A stretch of 64,000 nt of DNA, taken from the NCBI GenBank assembly GCA_033398695.1, contig CM065801.1, positions 106,261,170 through 106,325,169 of the forward strand. The letters are read 5' to 3'. A model generated the notes under the pieces. It was not told the origin of the DNA. It saw only the letters and a list, made by a program, of their open reading frames with translations, and did not search any database. This document shows, piece after piece, positions 10,880 through 21,647 of the stretch. The translations under genes and the position numbers were made by a program. Every line of letters starts with the position of its first letter. The stretch's first letter is position 1. The DNA is from Orobanche coerulescens (Eukaryota > Streptophyta > Magnoliopsida > Lamiales > Orobanchaceae).

Positions 10880-11206
10880 CTAACAGTGTGTATCAAGGTG
10901 ATAACCGTTGGCACATATGTCCCTAAAACTTAGCAAGGTTCGGTTTGCTCTTGGGGCATAGAGAGAATTTATGATAATAATATGCGTACCATTAGGTAGC
11001 ATGAAATGAGCAGGTCCTCTCCGTTTAATTACTTGGGAGGAACCAATCAATGTTTTCACTAAGGATATATATGGCACAATATTCTTAAATAATTGCCTAT
11101 TCCGAAGAATATTGTGGGTTGTTCCACCGCCAGCAAGGCACTCAATTTCGCCACGAGACATATAAAATAAGACATGAAACTCGATTAGTCTTGTGATGAA
11201 AGACAT
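10880..11206 (-). pseudogene. copia-B protease-region fragment
   Basis: Contains IECLAGGGTTHNILRNRQLF where copia proteases have a D-S/T-G-A-like active site; the Asp/Ser are replaced, so the site looks dead. It continues as GPAHFMLPNGTHIIIINSLYAPRANRTLLSFRDI, the conserved post-protease segment. Identified by family pattern. Confidence 0.7.
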
Positions 11207-12011
11207 AGCGAAAATGTATTAACTTCGAGTTTGGGGAAATTCGACGAAGTTGGTTAGGATCAAAGTTTAGCACAATTATAGGAAATAATTTCTGTGCAGC
11301 TTGACCTTTATTCACTAAAACAGCAATAACTCCTTCATTAAGAAATATATAAATGAACGGTCAGTTGTTCTGAAAACTAGACTTCCGTATCTTTATATCC
11401 ATAGGTCATTCACTTTCTGGATCATTAAATTTAGATCACAATACTCGTTTAAATTTGCTATTTTGGTATTTCACTATTGTTGAGTGATAGAGCAAGGTTG
11501 AAGCCTTTTTCAAAGGCATTATTATTGATACAATACTATGGCGGTGATGGCCATAGGAGAGTTTAAACACTTCAAAATGCATCTGGGTGTTTAATTTATA
11601 TCTCAATTAATGATCCTTTCGATAACTCCAACTTGGTAGACTTGCAGAGAAAGTAGAAATGTCGGTACAGCTAAGGCTGTTTAAAAACCACTGATTCCGT
11701 TTGAACTTTCAAAGCATAAACAAATATCAAGGAGGATGCGCTTAGTCATGACCAATAGTTTTTTATAAAATCCACCAACATATCAAATTAACCAAGCAAT
11801 TCTTACTGAGCAATTGTTTTGTAATAAACCAAACATGCTTTTGAAGGAAAAAAATAAAATTCGTTTTTGCACAATCACATCAATTGAAAGAATTTTATTC
11901 ATCATGGCCAACTTTATTAAATTCATAGAAAATCCCAAAGTAGTTCTCGAAAGAAAACTAGAAACAAGACAAAACATAACCAAAGCGTTAAACTAGTCAA
12001 ACTACAATGAT
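11207..12011 (-). other. copia-B gag-pol spacer / degenerate pol start
   Basis: AT-rich minus-strand sequence between the gag stop (12014-12012) and the recognisable protease segment. A 66-codon open stretch at 11783-11983 has no recognisable domain. It is probably the decayed start of pol or a spacer. Confidence 0.4.
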
Positions 12012-13047
12012 CTAGTCAAATTCAGCATCATCCAAATGTTGGTCTTTGTCTGCAATGGTGAGAGGAGGGATCTCAACAGGGTTCACCTCCATATTCTCAT
12101 TATCTTCTTCCATGTAATTTGACTCTTGAGTCAAGTATTGTTTATAGTGCTTGTAGTAGGCTTGGATGTTCTTTGGCGCCTTGCAATTGCGATAAGTATG
12201 CTTCTTTGAACCGTACGTATAGCAATTCCGGCCTTCCTTTGGAGTGGGTCCATTTCCGGCGGCAGAAGGTGGTCCACGTGGTTGGGCTCTACTAGGACCC
12301 TTGGCCGAGCCACCTTTCCTCTTCCACACCTTGGAACGATGACCTCGTCTTTTCCCTCACTTGCTCGAGTCATGCACCTGTGGTGCTTGCAAAATATGAG
12401 TAGCGTTGCCTTTTCTATTTTGTCGTGGTGCCATCCTGTGGGTAGCCTGATTCACTTCTGAAATCGTCTTTGTACCAACTGGGCGCGCATTGTTGTTGAC
12501 AATGATCTGATGGTGCCTTTTTTTTCGCGAGGTGGGAGATAAGGTCACTGAAATTTTTAATTCTCCCTTCCTCATAGGCAACCCGCAGCTGATGAGCAAT
12601 CACACTTGATCCTATAGTAAACGTGTTAAGAGTCTTCTCGATCAAGTCTTGATCAGACTTCTTGACATCACAAAAACCAAGATCAGCGCAAAGATCGAGG
12701 ATGGCTTGACTATCGGCCTCCACATTTGCATAATCCAAAAACCAGATTTGCTCTACTGAAATTGCAATTCGGGGAAGTGATGATCATGCAGATTATTAAA
12801 TGTTGTTTGAGTGTATCCCATAGTTCTTTAGGGGTTTGCAAATTCATGTAACACTTTTTCAACAATGAATGTATATGTCTACGCAGGTACATCACTTCAT
12901 TAGCCTTGGTTTCCTCGCTCGGTTCTTGAGCGGTAGGCTCATTAGATGGAAAGATGGTGGTAGTAAATCTCTTCCCGACGAACGGCAAGCGAACGTCTGA
13001 GACCCGCCTATGGTACTCCTTACCAGCATGGTCAAGGATGTCGAACT
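12012..13047 (-). pseudogene. copia-B gag, main part (5' end at 51037-51069)
   Basis: Minus-strand Ty1/copia gag with frameshifts. The N-terminal part reads DILDHAGKEYHRRVSDVR, then LRRHIHSLLKKCYMNLQTPK and KELWDTLKQ (UBN2-type gag), then GRIKNFSDLISHLAKKK. A single knuckle (CYTYGSKKHTYRNC, second Cys replaced by Tyr) follows, and an acidic tail ends DDAEFD-stop at 12014-12012. The first 11 codons (MAQSSNVHQEF) are at 51069-51037, beyond gypsy-A. Removing gypsy-A and one copy of the TSD gaact restores the frame exactly at the junction. At least two frameshifts lie at about 12330-12420 and 12600-12740. Confidence 0.8.
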
Positions 13048-15072
13048 TGTAATATCCAAAATGTTTCTATTTTTGGTAGTTTCCATTTTGGTGTATTTTC
13101 CATTGTTAGCGACTCCCTTGTAACCGTTTCAACATTTTGAGAATATTTAATTCTCTGCATTTTGGCATCCGAGCATTTTTTGAGGTTGTTGTACTTGATT
13201 TTGTGTTTAGTTATGGTATTTTCCGCTTGTTGACTCGTTTTGTGTGTTTGGGGTGCGAAACTGTCGTTCCGGGTTTTGTGTGAGTTCATTTAATGTTAGA
13301 CATGTTGTGAGTTTCGGCACGGTTGTTCGTTTATGTATCGTGGTTTTTGGTCATTTCGGGTCATTTTGTAATTTTCTAAAAGTTTAGGGAATTTACTTTC
13401 GTGGTCGTATTCCGAACCTTCGGGTCGTCGGGATTGTGTTTTCCTTCTAGTGCTTAAATTCGTCGTCTCGAACCTTTCACAAGCTTGTGTTAGTTTCGTA
13501 TATTCATCATCTCATGATTCCGTCGCACTCTCTCCTGACGAACTGCTCTAGCAGCTGTGCTGAGTGTCTTATGTACGTTAAGTCCAGGCCTTTACGTATG
13601 TTAAGACTGTTACGTACATTACGGACTTATTCCTAATGTACTTAACAACCTTCGTGTTTTTGGGCAGTGAGTTCTGCAGATTCATTACGTACGTAAGCCT
13701 TAGAGGCTTTACGTACGTTATGAATCTTACGTACGTTAACCCCTATGGATTACGTACGTAAGCCAGTCTGGGTTTAAATACCCAGGAACGGACTGAATTT
13801 GCCCATTTCTTCCTTTCTTCTCCTCCTACACGACTTCGGCGATTTTTTGGGCGACTCTCGAGCGATTTCGAGCCTTCAACTATCTAGCCATCATCTTCCT
13901 TGGAGCTGTGGAGTAGATTAACAACACAAATCAATCCTTTTTGTCTTCGATTCGAGGTAAATCACTGGAACCCTACTTTTGAGAATTTGGGGTTCTTCGA
14001 AAATATTCGATGGAATCGTAGTTATGATGGAATTGTGTTGACTATAGATTATCTACTTCCGATTCATGTTTTCCTGCGAGATTATTGTTGTATCCTTGAA
14101 ATTGTTGAGAATCGAGAGGGTTTTGGTTGCGATCCGCCCTCGTTGAATATGATGTTGGATTATTTGTGTCGTAGGCGGGGTTTTTGGGCATATTTCCATT
14201 TGGTTTGCAATTGTACTATTGTTGATAGTCATTTTACGAATCATCTAGGTTCAAGATTTCTAAATTCTTCCAACGGTGGTTGTTCACCATCTCTTTTCAG
14301 TCCGTCATGTCTCAAAGGCAAGTAACTCCTACAAATTTACTATCTTAAATGTGAAAAGTGATGTACTTGAGTGTAAGAGCATTTATGTTCACCTCGGGAG
14401 GTTCCGACCGGGCCTCGGGGGAATCCACGCATGGTTAGGTTCATGAACTTTTGGGTTAACCACTCCGGGATGGTCTATAGGGGCCTCAGAGGGATTCGCG
14501 CATGGTCGGGTCTACAGTTAATCGGGAGGAATTGTATTTTGTGATCTTTTGTAGATTTTGCATTTCCGGAAATCATTATCTGGCTTGTTTCGAAAACCAT
14601 TGATGCACGTGCTTTGATATTCTAAGATGTAAGAATTCATTTGCATTGCTTGTACTAGCTATTCCACGGCTAACCCCATTTAAGGGAAATACATTTCATG
14701 TATTTTAGGTGCGAAGAATGCGATCGAAAGAGTGCCGGGGGAGTATGAGGATGAAGGCCAGGTGTGATACTGTGATGTGGTCGTCGTGTTTGTTTGTTTT
14801 GAGACTGGTTATTGGGATTCTATTTTCTAATTGTCACAAATTGTTAGATGGTACTCGAGTACTATAGGAGAGTTTTTTTCCTATTGTCAATTACATTAAA
14901 TTGTTGTCTTATTATGGTCTAAATGTTGTCGTGAGAATTCCATCGGTTGAACCGTTAAATGATGGATGGTTTTGATATGTTCTGTTATGGATGTAGTACA
15001 AATTTAGCCTTGTGAGTTCCGCACGGGATTCACGGCGCTGTGACAAGCCCCGAATATCTTGGGGGTGTTACA
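13048..15072 (+). repeat. gypsy-A 5' LTR
   Basis: TGTAATATCC...GGTGTTACA, 2025 bp. It matches the split 3' LTR (20020-20152 plus 49138-51036) along its length. It contains a palindrome array at 13570-13760, a TATA-like sequence inside an inverted repeat at 13768-13785, and a donor-like GAG/GTAAAT at 13955-13963. At 14296-14325 a GC-AG-like donor (CAAAG/GCAAGTAA) follows a pyrimidine-rich CAG. A two-copy CTCGGGAGG...GGGCCTCGGGGGAATC repeat lies at about 14392-14520. Confidence 0.93.
13565..13790 (+). promoter_or_regulatory. gypsy-A 5' LTR palindrome array and TATA region
   Basis: Variants of TTACGTACGTAA are centred at about 13574, 13597, 13615, 13639 | 13690, 13714, 13732, 13755. The two quartets are spaced 23-18-24 and 24-18-23 and lie 51 bp apart. 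The TATA-like TTTAAATA sits in CTGGGT-TTAAAT-ACCCAG, centred 21 bp after the last palindrome. Several sites are degraded at CpG (ACGTACGT to ATGTACGT or ACGTATGT). Promoter assignment is inferred. Confidence 0.75.
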
Positions 15073-15077
15073 GAATA

Positions 15078-15089
15078 TGGTATCAGAGA
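15078..15089 (+). other. gypsy-A primer-binding site
   Basis: TGGTATCAGAGA, five bases after the LTR end, complementary to initiator tRNA-Met. Confidence 0.8.
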
Positions 15090-15324
15090 CTAGGTTTGTG
15101 GATACCTAGGATGTTGGTCTTTTGGGTCTGGTCACGTTTTTGTAAACACAATATCATCGCGCTGCCATCATCTTAGTATGACCGGTACTCGTAATATCTC
15201 TTACCTTTTTCTTGTCTTTACTGTCTTGTCTTTCGATTTCATAATATGGGGAACCGGTCACCATGACGGTTCTCTTTCTGAATTGTACTTATGTTTTCCT
15301 CTTTTTCTATTCCTTAGAATTTCT

Positions 15325-16590
15325 ACGAGTACAGGACGTGGATGCGGTCGAGGACGTGGTGCAGCCGGTAGGGCGGCCATGTCTCTCGGTTTGGATGCTG
15401 GATCGACTACTCCTACTTTGTCGAATTCAAAGCACCAATGGTCCGCAGGACTAGACGGCCAGTCTGGGAGATTTCGTAGGGAATAATGTGGGTGTTGGTG
15501 TGGCCACTATACTACAGAAAATGGCTAACCAAATGGCACTCCTGACCCAGGTACTTCAGCTCAATAATCGACCTCATGTGGAGAATGCTGGGGCAGAGAG
15601 ATGGCTACAGGATGTGATCTGTATGCGCCCTCCTTAGTTCATTGGTACTACGGATCCGATAGTCTGGGAAGATTGGATCAACGAGATGAACAAAGTTTTT
15701 ATGGCGGAAAATTATCCGGAGGCACGGAAGGTGGCGATTGCGCAGTACTTCTGGCGAGGGAAGTTGCTAGTTGGTGGCAAGCAGTTGCGCCTCAGGACTG
15801 TGACGTTTCTTGGGACGAGTTTAAAGAACTAATGGAGGCCGAGTATTAGCCATGGCCTGTTCAGGAGGCCAGAATTTGAGCCTTTTATGAGTCTAAACCC
15901 GAGGACATCCCAGTATCTCAGGCAATCATCGAATATAACCAACAACTTAATCATGTCAAGGGGAAAGTGAGGGAAGAGAGAGATAAGATCTGACATTTTG
16001 ATATGTGGATGAAGCCCATAATTGGACATTACATGGCTGGGTTCGCTTGATTAATACACTGAAGGAGTATCAAGGCAAAGCTTTGGCCTATGATATGTCC
16101 TTCGCGGTTACGGAAATGGCTAGTGAGGGTAAGAAGCAGAAGACTTCAGGAAATTTTTCGGGTAGTAAGAACAACAACCAGCAGAAATCTCAGTCGGCGA
16201 ACTACCCATCCGGGAAGTCTCACCGCTGGAGGCAACCAAAATTTCAAAACTGGTCCTAGTGTATCCAGCTAGAGTGTGACATGTTTTAACTATGGCCAGC
16301 AGGGCCATATCAGTCGTGATTATGACCTACCTCACCTGAAGTGCTATAGTTGCAGTCAGATGGGCCACAGAGCTGCGTATTGTACTGAGGGATAGAAGAC
16401 TCTTGGAATTCAGGCATCTGTTCCTACACTTGAAGAAACAAGTGTTAATCAGAAGTCGTTAGCCGGTCAGCCATCTCAGGGTTTCGGTCGGGGACAAGGA
16501 TGGGGTCAGTCCGTTAGAGGGGGAGCCTCCAGTGCTGGTTCAGTTCAGCCATGTGTTTATGAGAAGAGGAGAGCAGACGATCCAGAGGCT
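15325..16590 (+). pseudogene. gypsy-A gag, decayed
   Basis: Aligns by eye with gypsy-C gag. The start is an RG-rich stretch at 15325 where the ATG reads ACG. Then follow MANQMALLTQVLQ, ERWLQDVICMRPP, a stop, TTDPIVWEDWINEMNKVF and AQYF, then a frameshift and further stops to about 15850. Two CCHC knuckles lie at 16274-16390. The first is CFNYGQQGHISRDY, with two Cys replaced by Tyr; the second, CYSCSQMGHRAAYC, is intact. Many stops correspond to TGG, CAG or CGA in relatives, that is C-to-T or G-to-A changes. Confidence 0.8.
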
Positions 16591-16593
16591 ACT

Positions 16594-17175
16594 GTGGCTA
16601 CAGGTACCGTTCATGTTCTCTCTCATCCAATTAGAGTGCTTTTCGATTCTCGTGCTTCTCATTCATTCATCTCTTTGGATTGTGTGCGTCGATTGAATAT
16701 TGTATGTCTGTCTGCTTGTGAACCATTTGTGGTTAAATTGCCTAGTGGGGATAGAATTGTGGGAGATAGAGAGGCTAGAAATTATCCAGTGGTGATCGTA
16801 GATAGAGTGTGGCTTTCAACCTTAATAGTTATTGATAATGGCGATGAGGATTTGATCCTCGGGGACGACTGGATTCAGAGACATGGCGCGGTAATGAATT
16901 ATCGCACGAGGAGTATATCGATGTTGGCTGAGGATGGTATCGCGCACTCATTTATGGGATACCGGAGGAAGGGTCAGAAACTATTAATCAGTGCTATGAA
17001 GGCGGCGAAACTCGTTAGGGATGGTTGTATGGGATATTGGTGTTATGCTACGAGAGTAGAGAACGAGAAGGTTGAATTTTTTTCGATTCCAGTGGTAAAC
17101 GAATTTCCAGATGTTTTTCCGGGTGACTTGCCAGGACTACCACCGAGTGGGAGATCGAGTTCATGGTTGATTTAG
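16594..17175 (+). pseudogene. gypsy-A aspartic protease region
   Basis: Retropepsin-type segment VLFDSRASHSFISLDCVRRL, where relatives have D-T/S-G-A. Gly is Arg here, so the active site is probably dead. It continues through VVKLPSGDRIVGDREARNYPVV and LILGDDWIQRHGAVMNYRTRSI. It then reaches the linker to RT (EFPDVFPGDLPGLPPSGR) and is lost to a frameshift at about 17150. Confidence 0.85.
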
Positions 17176-17228
17176 AATAGAGTGCAGCCCCGATCTCCAA
17201 GGCACCGTACCGTATAGCACCTTCATAA

Positions 17229-18410
17229 ATGCAGGAACTGAAGAGTCAGTTAGGGGAATTGTTAGAGAAGGGATATATCAGACCTAGTGCCTCCCCTTGG
17301 GGTGTGACGGTCTTGTTTGTGAGGAAGAAAGATGGTTCACTGTGTTTATGTATCGATTATCGGGAACTGAACAAGGTGACCATTAAAAATAAATATCCTT
17401 TGCCTCGTATCGACTATTTGTTCAATCAGTTATAGGGAGCTATGGTGTTTTTGAAGATCGATTTGAGATCTGGGTATTACTAGCTTCTAGTGAGGGAGTC
17501 TGGTATCCCTAAGACCGCTTTTTGTACGAGGTACGGGCATTACGAGTTTGTGGTTATGTCGTTCGGGCTAACTAGCGCGCCAACAGTATTTATGCACCTA
17601 ATGAATAAGATATTTATCGAGCATCTCGATAAGTGTGTAGTCATTTTTATAGATGTATCCTAGTCTATTCTCGTGATCACGAGGAACACGCTCAGCATTT
17701 GTGACTAGTGTTGGAGATTTTGAGAGCTCAGTCTCTGTATGCGAAGTTCTCGAAGTGTGAGTTTTAGCTGAAGGAGGTTATGTTTCTAGGGCATGTAATT
17801 TCAGCTGAAGGGGTCCATGTAGATCCCCAAAAGATCGAGGCAGTGTTAGGTTGGGCACCGCCTAAGAATGTGAAAGAGGTTCGAAGCGTTTTGGGACTTG
17901 CTGGTATTATAGACGGTTCGTCGAAGGGTTCTCTAAACTTGCTCGACCACTTACTCAGTTGCTCCAGAAGTCCGAGAAGTTTGAATGGAATGACGAGAGG
18001 CAACATATTTTTGAGGAACTGAAAAGGTGTTTGACTACGGCACCAGTATTAGCCTTGCCTCAAGGGAACGGTGAGTTTTCGGTTTATAGTGATGCTTCAG
18101 GCCATGGACTCGGGTGTGTTCTCATGCAGCATAATAGGACTATAGATTTTGCATCACGGTAGTTGAAACCGTGCGAAATGAATTACCCTACTCACGACCT
18201 GGAGTTGGCTATAGTGGTGTTTGCACTGAAGATCTAGCGCCACTATCTATACGGTTCTCCATGCCGGATTTATACCCATCATAAGAGCTTGAAATACATT
18301 TTCAGCCAGAAAGAACTGAACATGAGACATCGCCGTTGGTTAGAACTAATAAAGGACTACGACTTGGAAATCCTTTATCATCCGGAAAACCCAATGTTGT
18401 GGCAGATGCG
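17229..18410 (+). pseudogene. gypsy-A reverse transcriptase and RNase H, decayed
   Basis: The RT start is [25 protein letters not shown], then [20 protein letters not shown], a stop at 17433, [13 protein letters not shown], [23 protein letters not shown], and VIFID followed by a 1-bp loss that destroys the second catalytic Asp of the FIDD box. [23 protein letters not shown] and an RNase H segment (FSVYSDASGHGLGCVLMQHN) follow, then several stops (18161, 18236). Domain identity is clear; function is lost. Confidence 0.85.
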
Positions 18411-19985
18411 TTGAGTCATAAATTGGTATCACTCCAGATGCTTGAGGTTCTCACACCACAAGCGAGGATTCGACAGGAGCTTATTAAACATGGAATCGAA
18501 GTATGGATTCAGCAGGTGCAGGGTCAGTTATGTACCCTCGAGATTACTTCGTCTTTGGTTGATGATATCAAAGGGGAGCAGAGTAATGACTCGATGATCA
18601 GTCAGCTGAAGGCGGATGCCAAAAATGGGAAAGCCCCCAGCTTTATGGTTCATGAGGACGGCAGTTTGAGGTTTCAAGGGCGGCTCTGCATTCCGAATTA
18701 TTTAGACTTGAGACAGCAAATACTTCGAGAAGGTCATGCTACTCCTTACACTATCCACCCCAGAACGAGTAAGATGTATAAAGACCTTAAAAAGAATTTC
18801 TGGTGGAATAATATGAAAAAAGATGTTATGGAGTTTGTAGCACGGTGTTTGATGTGCCAACAAGTCAAAATTGAGCATCAGAGTCCAGCCGGGCTATTGA
18901 ATCCGCTTCCTATTCCCGAGTTGAAATGGAAAGACATTTCCATGGATTTTATCACCGGGATGCCGAGGACGAAGATCGGAATGAATATGATTTGAGTGAT
19001 TGTCGACTGATTGACTAAATCGGCGCATTTTCTTGGTATTAAAGATACTTGGGGACCAGAGAGGTTGGCTCGGGTATTTATAACGGATATAGTGCAGCTA
19101 CACGGTATGCCTAAGACTATCGTATCGGATCGGGATGGTCATTTTGTCTCACATTTTTAGCAGTCGGTCCATCAAGCTTTGGGTACCGAATTGAGATTGA
19201 GTATATCTTTTCATCCGCAGTCAGACGGTCAAACGGAATGGACGATTCAGACGTTGGAGGATATGTTGTGGTCTTGTGCCTTAGACTAGAGTACTGAGTG
19301 GGAGTTGCATCTGCCGTTGATCGAGTTTACTTACAATAATAGTTGGCACGCATCGATCAAAATGGCACGTTACGAAGCATTATATGGTAGACGGTGTAGG
19401 TCTCTACTTTGTTTCGATGAGGCCTCGGAGCAAGTGGGAACAGAGCCACACATGTTGATAGAAACTATAGACAAGATCTCTATCATTCGAGACAGACTGT
19501 TGACGGCTCAGAGTCGACAAAAATCTTATGTTGATGTTCGTCATCGACCTTTGGAGTTTGAAGTAGGGGATCATGTTTTACTCAAAGTATCGCTGACGAG
19601 AGGGGTTTACTGTTTCGGGAAGAAGGGGAAGCTCAGCCTGAAATATATTGGGCCATTTGAGATTCTAGACAGAGTCGGTGAGCTGGCTTATCGGTTGACA
19701 TTACCTCCAGCCCTTAGTCACATTCACAGTGTGTTTCACATTTCTCAATTGAGAAAGTACGTTCCGGACGTGAGTCACATCATCGATTATGGGATTATCG
19801 AAGTAGCGGAAGATGTCACGTTTGAAGAAAGGCCAGTGAAGATCCTTGAGCATCGTGGCAAACAACTCTGAAATAAAACCATACCATTGGTTAAGGTTCA
19901 GTGGTCGAGGCATGGAGTTGAGGAGGCGACTTGGAAACGAAAGATAGCATGCATGCTAAATATCCGGAACTATTTATTTCTTAAG
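18411..19985 (+). pseudogene. gypsy-A integrase with chromodomain-like tail, decayed
   Basis: The HHCC zinc-binding region (ATPYTIHPRTSKMYKDLKKN through ARCLMCQQVK) is followed by the core ISMDFITGMP (first Asp), IVSDRDGHFVSHF (second Asp) and QTEWTIQTLEDML. In the last, the expected SER reads TEW. Next come VEFTYNNSWHAS-like and YIGPFEILDRVGELAYRL. A chromodomain-like tail (PVKILEHRGKQL, stop, NKTIPLVKVQWSRHGVEEATW) lies at about 19830-19940. In-frame stops include 18995, 19009, 19160, 19290 and 19869. Confidence 0.85.
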
Positions 19986-20007
19986 TTTCGGGACGAAACT
20001 TATTTCT

Positions 20008-20019
20008 AGAGGGGGAGAA
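20008..20019 (+). other. gypsy-A polypurine tract
   Basis: AGAGGGGGAGAA directly before the 3' LTR TG at 20020; primes plus-strand synthesis in the family. Confidence 0.85.
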
Positions 20020-20152
20020 TGTAATATCCGAACTTTTGCTAGTTTTTGTAGTTTCCATTTTGGTGTATTTTTCGTTGTTAGCGACTCGTTTGTAACCGTT
20101 TCATCATTTGAGACTATTTAATTCTCCGCATTTTGGCATCCGAGCATGTTTA
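20020..20152 (+). repeat. gypsy-A 3' LTR, first segment
   Basis: First 133 bp of the 3' LTR, matching 13048 onward. It is interrupted by copia-A; the LTR resumes at 49138. The junction repeat is gttta (20148-20152) versus gtttc (49138-49142), a 5-bp TSD with one mismatch. Confidence 0.9.
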
Positions 20153-21633
20153 TGTTAGGATTGTATAATGAAAAGCATACTTTATGCTTGTATTCCCTAA
20201 TTTCCCTGTTACTACCTATGAGAATATTAATTACATTTAATCACATGTTTTGCATATTTATTCACGTTATGGTTATGCAAATAAAATGTCTAATGATTTT
20301 ATATTGTAGATAATGTGGTGTGTTGGTGTCATACGGAAGATCACATTATCGGTGCCTTATAAAATAATATAATAGTTCACAATCTATATAATTATTAGAC
20401 AAATTATATAAAAGGTTGTAGTGTATGCATGAGAATAGTTGGTCTTGACTGTTAGCATACATTAGCGTATTTACATACATTGAACTGGATCGAGGTGAGA
20501 TAGTGTCTTCTATACTGACTGTAAGAAGAACGTAAATCTCGGATAATTATTATTTCTTAATTCTAAATATATAATATTTAATTGTGTATTTATAATAATT
20601 ATTGCTTTGATTTATCATAGGTGAGAGTCAAAATGATCGACTCAATAAGCCTCGTATCTTGGGCAATAATATTGTTTATATGACAATTATTATTATTACT
20701 AAAAATCGTGTCCCGACTCGTACGGGTTGATGATGTCCCCTTGAGGAGCTCGATAATGATTATTATATTAAACCCTGGAGATGGATTTAATTCCCATATA
20801 ATAATAAGGTTCGAGTGGTACTACTCTTGGATAAGATATTAATTAATTAAAGTTGTCAATAGCTTATAATTAATTAATGGACATTCGATATCTTAAACAC
20901 GGGAAATAATATATTTAATGAGGAGCCCAATTTCATAATTTGGAATTTTGGTAGGAAGTGCAATATCAACTTTTTAGTGGACTAAGTTGATATTAATAGA
21001 TTCATTATATTAGGAAGAGTCCTAATAAGGTAAGATGAATTTATTGGGAGTCCTTCCATAATCCTCCTTAAGATCCCTAGTAGTTGTCCAAGAGCCTATA
21101 TATAGGACTTATGGGTGTTGGCCGATTTTAGCATTATTCATACACAAGGAATTTCGATTTTTTCTTCTAAGTGTTTAATTGTGGATCTTGACTTGTGTCT
21201 TTGATTCCACAATTGAGAGAGCACTTTAATTCTTGCTACATATCGGAATTACTTGAAGAAAACAAAATTGAGAATTGTGAGGGATATTATTTCGACCGAT
21301 CCATAGAAGTCCAAACAAGATCTGGTAGCTCGTTGCCCACACAACGTCCGGTTCAAGGCGGATCATACTCTAGAAGATCTAAAGGTAGAAATACAAGGTG
21401 ATCAAGACGGAAGTAACCAATACTCTTCAAAAGGTAATATCCTATGATCTTGTATCTAGATTAGGGTATTTTCACCATATTTAATTAATAAATAATAAAT
21501 AATATTTAAATTGCTTATTAGTCTTAGTAATTAATTAATTAGCATGCCTAAATAGATATCAAGCTCGTAGATGCGTAAAACGCGATTATCATCTTTCCCA
21601 AACTTCGCTTCCGCTGCGTTTTACTTTCCAACA
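20153..21633 (+). repeat. copia-A 5' LTR
   Basis: TGTTAGGATTG...TTTCCAACA, 1481 bp, near-identical to 47654-49137. It has no palindrome array, so it serves as a within-window negative for that feature. TATATATAGG at about 21097 is a plausible TATA region. Confidence 0.93.
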
Positions 21634-21635
21634 AT

Positions 21636-21647
21636 TGGTATCGGAGC
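21636..21647 (+). other. copia-A primer-binding site
   Basis: TGGTATCGGAGC two bases after the LTR end; initiator tRNA-Met type. Confidence 0.8.

Noticed and set aside
13900..14325. 141-codon ORF in the gypsy-A 5' LTR
   Set aside because: Lies across the putative donor site in R/U5; the corresponding part of the 3' LTR (49886-50290) is not open in the same way.
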